Assembly: GCA_026027325.1 (NCBI GenBank)
Contig: JAMSLZ010000018.1
Span: forward strand, 62,001-126,000
DNA: 64,000 bases
Direction of reading: 5' to 3'
Source: Actinomucor elegans
Lineage: Eukaryota > Mucoromycota > Mucoromycetes > Mucorales > Mucoraceae
Shown one piece after another: positions 55,347-64,000 of this stretch (its first letter is position 1; each line of letters starts with the position of its first letter). A program made the position numbers and the translations under genes. The notes under the pieces were generated by a model. The model saw nothing but the letters and a program-made list of their open reading frames with translations, was not told the DNA's origin and did no database searches.

Positions 55347-56898
55347 CTATTCTGTCTTGATTCCCTTCTTCTGTAAAGTAGATCTCTGGGCAGCTATCAA
55401 CCATAATCCACTCGCCAATTGTGCCAACTGCAGAGCAATCGCAATTTGGCCAGGAACAATGCTCTTTTGCTTTCCAACCTCCAATGCGACACATAACAAC
55501 ATTGATCTCAAGAATTCTACCTCAATAGCAAAGGGTTTGAGATCAAAAATGCGACCAAACGAAGTCAAGGTCGAGAAAATATAAGCTGATACAGTCAGTA
55601 CCAAGCTAAAATCAAGTTCTCCTGGTTGATGTTCCAACAGAATACCATTTACTACGATCAATACAGCAAAATGCAACAAGACATAGATATTGATACCCAG
55701 AGAGATAGGTGGATCATACTTTTGTGGAGGCATATCTTTGGCAACAGGTGGGATTTCCTCCAATAAACCGGTGCGTGGTGTATCATCATGCCATCCAGGG
55801 CCGTAAAACAATACCTTGAGCTTGTTGGTAAAACCAGGTGTAGACCAGCATGTACGTAAAACGTGATTGAGGTGATGGAATTGGACAGTGAAAGGATCAA
55901 ATGTGTTGATGGGATGTGTTAACCCAAAGGCTACTGGCTCAACATCTGCATCTTTTACCAAGAGTGCTGTGCGTTCCAATTCAAATGTGCCAAAGAAGAT
56001 ATCCCAAATGATCAAGGTGCCGGCATAGTTTTTGTCGATACAGTATGGATTGCGGCCATGATGAACACGGTGTGCTGATGGCGTATTGATAACGTATTCA
56101 AGAGGACCAAGATTGCCAATGACTTCTGTATGAATCCTATTTGGTCTATCATAAGTTTTTCATTGTTCATTGAAGCGCCTTGTAAAGCACTTACCAGTAT
56201 TGAAAAAGAGTATTGAACTGTCTGTGAACTACATAGAGTGATGGAGGCAAGAACAAGGCCCATGGCGCATCAAATAGCCAAGAGACATAGCTTTGCAGTA
56301 TGCTTTGACGTAAAGCTGTAGTTTGATTATAATATTCAGAAGAATGATGCACTACATGACCAGCCCAGAACAAATTGATTTCATGAGCTGCGCGATGGAA
56401 CCAATAATAACCAAAATCGATGGCAAGGAAACCAACGATCCATAACCAGACACTTTGTGGATCCAAATCTACAAGTCGAAAGTGTTCATAGACGTATAGA
56501 TAAGAATGCAAGCTTATATTATAGATGAAAAATTTGGATATTTGCTGCAGCATGCCCGCCTATGTTATTTTGTTAAAAATGTGTCCAATGGCGCTCTATA
56601 AATGCAGACTTACCCCAATACTACCGACCATATCATTGACTGAATAGCGGTTGGCATCCCATAGCCTCTGTTTTGTCAGCCCTTTACCACCATCCTTGAA
56701 CAGTAGCGTCAAAAATTCAAGGATAATAGTCAAGACAAAGAATGGAATAGATTCAGCAATGTAATCAGGAACATCTGTATAATGGTCAAAGCGTGTCGAA
56801 GTAGGTGAAACAATATAAAAGAGCCTTCCAAAGCCTCTTAGAATATATAGTCCAGTATCCTTGACTACAGATGCATTTACTGATATTGATTCATTCAT
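55347..56898 (-). CDS. AGMO: Alkylglycerol monooxygenase-like (AGMO/TMEM195) membrane di-iron enzyme
   Basis: Three exons, 56898-56614, 56559-56195 and 56136-55347, encode about 479 residues (human AGMO 445). The fatty-acid-hydroxylase histidine boxes are visible: [37 protein letters not shown] and [20 protein letters not shown], with [12 protein letters not shown] and [14 protein letters not shown] [12 protein letters not shown]. These match AGMO far better than sterol desaturases. AGMO cleaves the ether bond of alkylglycerols using tetrahydrobiopterin in the ER membrane. Several membrane helices are evident ([30 protein letters not shown], and a C-terminal cluster). Whether this fungus makes tetrahydrobiopterin cannot be told here. 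Confidence 0.9.
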
Positions 56899-57330
56899 TG
56901 ATTATATAATACAAGTCTGTTTTGGCATGATTTGGATGAAAGAAAAAGCGACCTTTATAAAGGAAAAACAGACCCACTATTTCGGGCTTTGTGTGAGTCT
57001 CAAATGGTAGAACCTGAGTACAAAACTATACGGCTAATTTGATCGACAACTTTATATAATCAAGAAATTTATAGATTTCAATTTGAAACAACCATTCAGT
57101 GAACTTGTTGTGGATTTTTCATCATCATCATCGTCATCACCTGCAACTATAGCTGAGTGGCTCAATTACAAAATAAGAAAAAAATAAAATAAGCTGGAAA
57201 CTGCCCAAATATAGGCCAAATAGATTTATGTCATGAATCCGCACAGAAAAGGTAACGTGTCTGACTCTTTGGTTACAGTCTGACCCTGTTACCCTGGAAG
57301 AATGCTTCGATGTAACCTGAAATTACAAAA
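56899..57330. other. AGMO upstream spacer
   Basis: Promoter side of AGMO. It contains a (CAT)n-like stretch (TTCATCATCATCATCGTCAT near 57118). No gene. Confidence 0.5.
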
Positions 57331-57400
57331 GTTAACCGTTTGAGCTTACGCATACAGCGAAAATGGTAAATATTGTCCACTTTTCCAAAAATAATTGTCC
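57331..57400 (+). repeat. Left arm of the inverted repeat pair
   Basis: Pairs with 58645-58715 on the opposite strand; the key shared blocks are GCATACAG, GTAAATATTG, CCACTTT and CCAAAAAT. Confidence 0.55.
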
Positions 57401-58300
57401 TCAAGTAAAATCGATTTGTCAACAAATGAAAGTATACTTGTCAATTTTAAAAGAATAGTTTTATCATTTTTACTTTCCCAAAGGTAAATCGGACTAGTGG
57501 GAGAAATTTAAGCGCCTAATCCCTTTGCGCATTTACAAAATATACGGTATAAAGGATGGATAACAACGCAATATATATTTTTCATCACTCTCCAGAAGAT
57601 TGATGCATAACCATTTTGCCAGGTCAATTTAATAAAATCTATCAGGAATCTGATATGTAATAAAACGTGTGTATATATAAAAAAATTTACCAAACACTGT
57701 ATGTAACGTCTCCCTGTAATCATTCCATAAATGAATAATTTATTTCTTCTACAGCGATGGTCAAGTAAAAATATTTGATTAAAAAGGAACAACTCCAACA
57801 AAAAAGGCTTCTATGCAAACAATCACTTGGACAATTGAATGTATTAGAAGAAATTTCGCTAAAGAATGGTAGGATCCAACTGACCATGGTTACAAGAATG
57901 TTTTGGGCCATTAAGACTATACGAATGCAATGTGGAATTTTACGAACGCATTCTTGTCAATAGTTTGGGAGGAGGGCATATCTTTATGATAGCAGTGGAA
58001 CCATGACAGAATTACATATACACATTACAAAATATAAACAGTGACTAGCAAATATAATGTTTATCCAACATGCAAAATAGATAATACAACAGGCAGCTTC
58101 TACATAGACATCTGATGTGAGCTAATTCACAGTAGCACTATCTGTACACCCGCTTAATTTGCATCTATAAAGTAATCAGATCAAGGAGAGCGATACGGTC
58201 AAGTCGTAAAGGTACACTCATACATACTAAGCAACCCTGTTATATTACCGTTTAACTATTTACCAAAAGTAATTAAGGAATAATAGAACACGTGTATGAA

Positions 58301-58308
<8 letters not shown>

Positions 58309-58348
<40 letters not shown>
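58309..58348. repeat. 40-nt poly(A) tract
   Basis: Uninterrupted A40 inside the inverted-repeat-bounded segment, followed by GCTTTATA. Confidence 0.9.
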
Positions 58349-58351
<3 letters not shown>

Positions 58352-58644
58352 TTATATACAGTTCTCATTGCATTACAAAACAGTTTGTGACATCAACAAA
58401 TGATTTTTTTATTACTAGAAAAGCAGACTGAGAAGATTAAAACATATTGAAGTAATTAGTTCACAATCCCACGACCTCACACGTACTGTATACGGTTCAA
58501 AAATGACATTATATTTTTGACAGTTGACCAGTTATAGTTTAAGACTCAAGATATAACATATAAATTAGAAACGTATTGCCGCCCTTCAAGAAAAAAACTC
58601 CGTCAATTGACATACAAAATACCGTCTATTTAATTTTTAGTAAT

Positions 58645-58715
58645 GGACATTTAATTTTTGGAAAGTGGGCAATATTTACTGTTCTCACTGTATGCTTACT
58701 AATTTAGTAACCGTT
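58645..58715 (-). repeat. Right arm of the inverted repeat pair
   Basis: Inverted counterpart of 57331-57400; the plus strand shows GGACATTTAATTTTTGGAAA, GTGGGCAATATTTACTG and CTGTATGCTTACT. Confidence 0.55.
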
Positions 58716-58879
58716 GATGGTCGCGCTTGCCGATCCATCCCATTCTGCATGATCAAACGCCCTCGATGGACTTTCAACAACTATTATATATATATATATT
58801 TAATGAGATAGATACAAAGTGGTAGTGTGTTCATCTATTTTATTTACAAAGGAAAGGGTAACGGACGCATCTTTTTTTT

Positions 58880-59669
58880 TTACAGAGTGGCTATTTTTTG
58901 ATTCTTCTTGTTCGTCGTTTTCTTTTGAACTGTAGATTCAATTGCATACTTGGAATAAAGAATAGCTTCAACAATACCAATAAAAAATGCACCAGTTAAC
59001 GCCAAAAGTACTTGCTATTTAATCCAGCAAGTCAGTTATTTGAACTACTATTCAATTTTGTACTTTACCAGTCCATAATCATCGACTATCGTTTTGGAAG
59101 CTTTATATACAGCTACGTACACTGCTACCATAGAAAAGAGAATATTAAAAATAGTAGCTATATGGCTTTTGATCTCTTTCAATTCATCTGGCTTGATGCC
59201 CAAGTTGAATTTTTGATCTTCAGAAGTAATTACACCTGCAACCATATTGTTATACTCTCGCTCTTGTTGCTCAGCACGTAACTTGTCAAGATAAGCTTCG
59301 AATTTAGGATCCTAATTTGAAACAATACGCGTCAGTTTGGCTAACGTTTTACGGTTGGGGTCTTCTTACTCGAGGCTTCACTTCCTTTGGTGGAAAGTAT
59401 AGCCCACTACCAATAATCACTTCATGAAAATAAACTCCTAAGTTGAGACTTGATTGATTAAAAACTTGACACGTATATGCAACCATGATTTTACCTTGCA
59501 ACTGTGCCGAGTATTCAATCAGATCTGTTGAAACAGGATAAGCTTTTCCGGAATCAAGCTTTAACGAAATAATCTCAGCCGCCTCTTCTTTGTGAATCTC
59601 GGAGAACTTGGGGTTCTTTGAGGCAGCAGTAATCAGCTCTTTGATCTCGTTTGTCAATTTGAACTTCAT
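58880..59669 (-). CDS. VMA12: V-ATPase assembly factor Vma12 (TMEM199)
   Basis: Three exons, 59669-59370, 59311-59069 and 59014-58880, all joined in phase 0, encode 225 residues (human TMEM199 208). The motif DPKFEAYLDKLRAEQQEREY followed by NNMVAGVI is the conserved core of the Vma12 family. Two membrane helices follow (ATIFNILFSMVAVYVAVYKA and QVLLALTGAFFIGIVEAIL), and a basic C-terminus ends VQKKTTNKKNQKIATL. Vma12 works with Vma21 and Vma22 in the ER to assemble the membrane sector of the vacuolar proton pump. The start at 59669 gives MKFKLTNEIKELITAASKN. Confidence 0.85.
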
Positions 59670-60115
59670 GTTGAAAACGAAGAAGCAAGGAGAGGGACTG
59701 AAAAGCGCAGGATTGTTTCACAGTAAGAGAAGAATACTCATTGGCTAACGGAGTTTAACAAGGTGAAGTGGTGGTGGTAATGGTGATGTTGTTGTGAAGG
59801 GCCCTGCGGCACCTTAAATATTAGTTAAAAAATGAAAAGATGAAAAGGAACAATAAACCAGAGGCTCTTTTATATAACTCTTTTTTTTATGTATATATTT
59901 CTAAATCTTGAATACTCGTATAACTCTAAAAACCGGCTTAATCTAGCTGAAATTATCAGTTGCAGCCTTCCTATTTTTTTTTTAAACATATTCCTGTCCA
60001 TTTCTGGTTGGCTCATCCACAAAACTGGACTTTCTTCTATATAATCCCAGAATTACAGTGTGTCAATAAAAATATTGATTAACGCAGTGTTTTAACAAAA
60101 TTCAAATATAAATTG

Positions 60116-60170
<55 letters not shown>

Positions 60171-61064
60171 GCAGGTTTTTCATTCCAAACGAACAGTCAT
60201 CTAGGAATTGTATACATTTTGTTTTGTTTTGTAATGAAATTCGAGTTTTTTTCTATATGAAAAAAAAATTGATACTACATATTTTTGAATTATTAATCTT
60301 GCATTGGAGATATCTGATTTACAGCAAAAAAATAAGTTAGATATGAGTAGCGTCTAACACAAAGAGAATATAATATACTTACGACAGAAAATTTGAAACT
60401 TCCCTTAAAAGTGTGCGAAAAAGGTTTGTAGTTTTATTGGTCAGCGGAAGGTAACCTATTAAGTGCCAAATGGAGTCGTATCAAAACCCACTCCCACTTG
60501 GTGATGCCTTAATAAAAAAATAAAAAAAAAAGGTTAAAATGGGTACATACTCTTTTAGCAGAGTTTGTAAGGAATCCTGCTGTACATTGAATGACGTGAA
60601 ATTCTTGTTAAATTTGCTATCAAATGTATGAAGTATCCTCAAGTTGAATACGATAGCTTCGTTTGTCAATTTTTACAACAATAAATCTAATCCTTTCCAT
60701 GGATAAGATTCAAAAGTACAGCACATAGGAGAACCTTTGAGAATATGGCAAAGCTTTACATTATAAAGTATGCAGTTCATAATGTCACTCTCTATCAAGA
60801 ACGCGCTCAGAGTATATTTGACATCAATCATGCTACTGGTTTACCTCAAGTGAATCCAATAAACTTGAAACGTTTTAATTTTAAAAGAATAAAGTGAAAT
60901 AAAACGGTGTATATCCATGAAGAGAATACATCGTCGTTCCATTGAGCGCAGCTTCTCGATAGACAGAACAGCGGTAGAGTAATTCAATTAAACGGCACCA
61001 CTGCATGTTTAAAAAACCGACCTGTTTCTTTTTCTTCAAGTTCTCTTGCCCGATTCGAAGTCTC
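59670..61064. other. Intergenic, 1.4 kb, divergent promoter region
   Basis: Spacer between Vma12 and the Sld7-like gene. It contains the longest A tract of the window. The minus frame 60669-60481 (ILHTFDSKFNKNFTSFNVQQ) could be a lone exon but has no partner I can support. Confidence 0.5.
60122..60168. repeat. 47-nt poly(A) tract
   Basis: Uninterrupted A47, the longest homopolymer in the window, followed by CTGCAGG. Confidence 0.9.
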
Positions 61065-62437
61065 ATGTCAGTATCCGAGTTTATCTTGACTGGATCGCTC
61101 TTGTTAGGACAAGGTAAATGCCATTTACTCGACTTTGATCTCTATTGATCAAACTTGTATTAGACGTGTCTTGGAATGGTGAGCATGTTGTGAAAGGTAC
61201 ATGTAAACAGTAAATCAACAAGATCCCTCGCTAAGTTTAGTTCTAGATCTATGTCTGTATAGCACAGAATGCACAGAATCTAGCCTTTTATATAGTGTAT
61301 CATTTCTTCTCGAAGCCGTTATCAACCTTACAGCTATCAAACTGTTTACATTAAGACGAGAAAGATGGACTGTGTCAGTATTATACAACTATCTATCTAA
61401 AAACCCAATTGACTGATCAAAAATTTATAGTGGCCAGATAGATGCCAATGCCGATACCAGTAACTTTTTAGCCGAAGTGTTTAATGAAGAGGTAAAGTAA
61501 ACCACATTGTTTCCAAATGCTCTATTGTCTGATCACCTTGTTAGTTTAATCTGTGTGGAACAACAACGAAAGCATTATTGATCCAAGTCAAGAGCAATGA
61601 TAGTAAGTCTTGAAGGAGGCAAAAAGGAACAACGTATTAATTCTCTGATAAAGTATCTATTGATAACTTGACAATATTGGTTTATGGTGAAAAAGAGATG
61701 AGTTCAATCAATATCTATGCACAGCCTTTGATTGATGATATGGAATACCATAGTATATATGAAATGGCTGCAAACAATACCACCAGCAGAGACAAAGAAC
61801 GTGAACAAATGGTGTTAGATGAGATATTTGGAATAAAGTACAAGTATCAGCACCAAACACAAGACATGACAGCCTCGTCTGATCTCACGTCACCTCCAGT
61901 TATGCTTTCTGAACTAGATATGATTCGAAACTACAATTCAATTGATCTCATAGCGCCAACTACAAATCTGCCCTCAAATAGTCAAAAGACTATTACAAAA
62001 AGCCGTGTCAATAAGTCTATACCAACCAAATATCCTGCCAGTAGCAGTAGTAAAAAACAGACCCTTCACCCTCGTCATCAAAATATACCACCATCAAAAC
62101 AAACCCACGAAGAACGAAAGAATGCAAGTATATACTACATGGATCCATAATCTTATTCTAACTTGCTTGTAGCTATTAAAGAGAGCTATCAAACACGAGC
62201 TTGGAAAACAAGGCAAGTTCACTATTGAATTATTCCAACAAGTATATGCCAGTGTAAAATATAGTTATGTAAGTATTACTTTACAAGGTCGGCATGTTAT
62301 TAATCTATCTATTCTAGCGAGATATTATTCAATCAACCGTAGAAATCAATAGAGAATCGCTGCAAATTATAGTTAAGATGCATGTTGATTTTTATTTAAA
62401 TATGGATAGTGTCATTGCGTTAACCATTAGCAAATAG
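61065..62437 (+). CDS. Candidate Sld7/MTBP-type replication initiation factor
   Basis: Seven or so short exons from MSVSEFILTGSLLLGQ. Then DVSWNGEHVVK, SLSLVLDLCLYSTECTESSL, FLLEAVINLTAIKLFTLRRE, GQIDANADTSNFLAEVFNEE, CGTTTKALLIQVKSND and SIDNLTILVYGEKEMSSINI. A Ser/Thr/Pro/Lys-rich linker follows. The C-terminal exons give EERKNATIKHELGKQGKFTI, ELFQQVYASVKYSYRDIIQS and VKMHVDFYL, ending at TAG 62435-62437. The closing pattern (basic-N-x-x-I-K helix, then a Y-x-x-V-x-Y-x-x-R-x-x-I helix, then V-x-x-H-V-D) recalls the C-terminal domain of Sld7/MTBP, which partners Sld3/Treslin at origins. This is recollection of a weakly conserved family; the exon joins, especially the second to third, are my best guess. 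It is surely a gene; the name is tentative. Confidence 0.4.
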
Positions 62438-62556
62438 CTAATGAAAAGATATTATTATTTACACATAATACGAATATTATATAAAAAAAAGAATCTAGTT
62501 TAAAGGGTAGTTTCGTGTAGAGCTTGATTATAGTATATGAACAAAAGGGATATGGA

Positions 62557-63405
62557 TTACAAATGAGGTGGAGGATGTTGCTGTTGTTGCTGCTGCTGTT
62601 GTTGTTGTTGTTGCTGTTGTTGTTGTAATAACTGTAATTGGTGTTGCTGCTGCTGTAATTGCTGCTGCTGTATTTGCAACTGCAACTGCTGTTCTTCGCG
62701 TCTTAATCTACCTCGTTTAAAAGGTGGTTCATGCCAGCCATTACCAATAGTTGCACTCTCTACATTCAAAGGTCGGCCCATAAAAGATACTTCGGCTGGT
62801 AGCATGCGTCTTTTCAAGCCTTCATTTGTCAAGGTTGTAGTTGCCTGATCCCATAATCCATCCATGTTACGAAAGTTTTGTAAAGCCGGTACTTCGTGTG
62901 TAAAAGTAAATTGAGAATGAGGATCAATTTGAAAAGGATTATTTTGCATAGCTAGTTTAGCGTTTTCTTCTAGTCTAGATCCATGATGAAAGCTGTGATT
63001 ACTGTTTAATTGGTTGATAGTAATTTGGTTTTGACTCGTATTGTTACCATTCATCGCAGAGGCTGTAGTCGTAGCCGTTGCGGTAGTGGTCGTAGTAGTA
63101 CTACTATTGTTGGCCGCACTATCGGCATGACCATTCATTTCAGAAGTCAATTGATTGTTCTTTTGACGAGCAAAAGCCAACACGTCTTGTACTGGGATAA
63201 ACCCGTTTTCTGGTTGCGTGCTGATAAATTCGTATAAATCCTGGAGAGCTTGCTGATAACCTGAAGCGTACGCTTTACGATTCTGGACAAGCGAGTCTTT
63301 ATACAGTGTCGTAACTTTCAAGGCTGCTGCTTTGAAAGAATCCATTAAGGCATTGTCACTTGATTCATATGAATCCATAATATTGTATTGCCGTCCTCCG
63401 TCCAT
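62557..63405 (-). CDS. HAPSTR1 (C16orf72)-like / DUF4588-type protein with polyglutamine tail
   Basis: Intronless, 282 residues. Residues 20-65 (DSFKAAALKVTTLYKDSLVQ, NRKAYASGYQQALQDLYEFI) resemble the HAPSTR1 core of animals (FQNAATAVTNLYKES and GIQIGYQRRNKDVLAWV). The middle is S/T/N-rich. A basic segment (EPPFKRGRLRREEQ, compare human HKRNRM) precedes a long glutamine tract encoded by mixed CAG/CAA (62575-62690) and ends HPPPHL. HAPSTR1 is a nuclear stress-response regulator tied to the HUWE1 ligase. Fungal relatives are uncharacterised. The match covers one short domain, so it is probable rather than certain. Confidence 0.55.
   Translation of the reverse strand: MDGGRQYNIMDSYESSDNALMDSFKAAALKVTTLYKDSLVQNRKAYASGYQQALQDLYEFISTQPENGFIPVQDVLAFARQKNNQLTSEMNGHADSAANNSSTTTTTTATATTTASAMNGNNTSQNQITINQLNSNHSFHHGSRLEENAKLAMQNNPFQIDPHSQFTFTHEVPALQNFRNMDGLWDQATTTLTNEGLKRRMLPAEVSFMGRPLNVESATIGNGWHEPPFKRGRLRREEQQLQLQIQQQQLQQQQHQLQLLQQQQQQQQQQQQQQQQHPPPHL
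62575..62690 (-). repeat. CAG/CAA polyglutamine-coding repeat
   Basis: Interrupted trinucleotide repeat inside the HAPSTR1-like gene, with a pure Q run of 16 and shorter Q blocks broken by L and H. The mixing of CAA and CAG limits slippage but length polymorphism is likely. Confidence 0.8.
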
Positions 63406-64000
63406 TGACTAAATGATTATCTAGATTTCCCGATGCAAATTGAAAGAAAAGGGGTTCCAAGAAGCTCCCAAAAAGAAAAAAAAATCTGTTTTAAAACCTC
63501 TCTGATACTGCGAAGGGACTGGTTGGGCGCGCATAGCAGCTTCTCGAAGCCAAAAAGAGCGGTATTTTAACAATTACATTGCCGCTCTCCAATCCAGTTA
63601 TTTGTATAGGTAGGCTTTCATTGGATGCGGTATTTACAAGACTGTACCTCCTCCTCCCCTCCTCCTCTCCTCCTCCTCTTCCTGGGGCCTTGAGCCTTCT
63701 TGGGCTCTCTTAAGATTCGAAAAGTTTCTTTGATGTTCATTTTGATAATGAAAAAGTTACGATTTGTAAAAAATGATTTAATGATCTTTGTGAAAATACA
63801 AATGCGCGTCGGAAGATGTAAAATTTTCTTTGAGAAGACTCCATCAAGTTCTCCCAAAAATATGGCTATAATTCGCATAATTGTAATAATAAAATTGCAA
63901 GCTAGCATGTTTATATACTTCACCCATACGATTGATAGACTATATTTACATTCTAAGAAAAAGCGTGATTAGTATTAAATTGAATACATCTGGAATATAT
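63406..64000. other. Right-edge spacer with a pyrimidine microsatellite
   Basis: Promoter side of the HAPSTR1-like gene, including GGGCGCGCATAGC near 63526. A (CTC)n-type stretch lies at 63646-63680 followed by GGGGCC. The overlapping frames at 63618-63923 and 63700-63972 are on opposite strands and unrecognised. Confidence 0.5.

Larger units (their letters stand above)
57331..58715. mobile_element. 1.4 kb segment bounded by imperfect inverted repeats (non-coding DNA element candidate)
   Basis: The left arm 57331-57400 and the right arm 58645-58715 are inverted copies of each other. Left: GCATACAGCGAAAATGGTAA, ATATTGTCCACTTTTCC. Right, reverse complement: GCATACAGTGAGAACAGTAA, ATATTGCCCACTTTCC. 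About 80 percent of the core positions agree by eye. Both arms continue inward with GTCAA motifs. The interior has no credible transposase frame, is A+T-rich and contains the A40 tract. This fits a non-autonomous DNA transposon (MITE-like) or a decayed element; target-site duplications were not identified. Confidence 0.4.

Noticed and set aside
60881..61066. Minus frame whose ATG shares CATG with the start of the Sld7-like gene (head-to-head overlap)
   Set aside because: After the basic start the sequence shows no family feature, no convincing donor and no downstream exons, so overlapping divergent starts are probably chance.
1..64000. tRNA, 5S rRNA, snRNA or snoRNA genes
   Set aside because: I scanned for B-box (GGTTCRANYC) and other landmarks by eye and found no convincing cloverleaf. 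Box C/D or H/ACA snoRNAs in introns cannot be excluded without a folding search.

Overview
This window is nuclear DNA from a filamentous fungus, most likely an early-diverging one (Mucoromycota, Mucorales-like). The reasons are: protein genes broken by many short introns of about 50-70 bp with GTAAGT-type donors; A+T-rich intergenic DNA full of poly(A), poly(T) and (TA)n runs; a Gar1, acidic P1 and eL43 set of fungal/opisthokont type; and proteins kept by animals and basal fungi but lost from most yeasts (FANCL, WRAP73, an AGMO-type alkylglycerol monooxygenase, a Gdown1-like protein, a HAPSTR1-like protein). I saw no bacterial operons, tRNA, rRNA or CRISPR arrays. The species cannot be fixed from sequence alone.

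Layout. 0-4 kb: the acidic C-terminus of an unidentified protein, WRAP73 (+) and a convergent alanine aminotransferase (-). 6.3-7.5 kb: a RING-H2 ubiquitin ligase behind a perfect RFX-type X-box. 10.3-14.8 kb: a coiled-coil protein and the replisome hub Ctf4/And-1, both on minus. 16.5 kb: ribosomal eL43. 18.2-19.4 kb: the fork-protection protein Csm3/Tipin. 20.0-23.7 kb: mitochondrial ClpX and an acidic Ser-rich protein. 25.6-26.5 kb: Gar1. 28.7-29.1 kb: ribosomal P1. 31.8-33.8 kb: a Rho GTPase and a Myb/SANT protein. 35.9-40.9 kb is the densest block: FANCL, an arrestin-like adaptor whose stop codon overlaps that of FANCL, a membrane-anchored CPYS glutaredoxin and pyridoxal kinase. 41.7-44.9 kb: a Gdown1-like protein, the THO subunit THOC7 and a doubtful small gene. 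46.8-47.6 kb: a small secreted protein. After a 5.3 kb gene desert come an unidentified 357-residue protein, AGMO, the V-ATPase assembly factor Vma12, a candidate Sld7/MTBP-type replication factor and a HAPSTR1-like protein with a polyglutamine tail.

Functional themes. Four genes concern DNA replication and repair (Ctf4, Csm3, FANCL, tentatively the Sld7-like gene). The first three have ACGCG-type elements just upstream, as expected for G1/S (MBF-like) control; WRAP73 and the SANT gene have them too. A second group serves ribosome and RNA production (eL43, P1, Gar1, THOC7, Gdown1-like).

The gene-poor stretches are not empty. They hold a degenerate family of roughly 80-bp interspersed repeats (about 15 copies, both orientations), a 1.4 kb segment bounded by about 70-bp imperfect inverted repeats, a 5'-truncated relic that may be the end of a LINE-type reverse transcriptase, poly(A) tracts of 28-47 nt and probable F-box/LRR gene debris. 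The points I find most worth checking are the repeat family, the in-frame stop with continued coding sense at the end of Csm3, the 54-nt in-frame intron in the glutaredoxin gene, the FANCL/arrestin stop overlap, and the TTGTCGG array near 48.15 kb.
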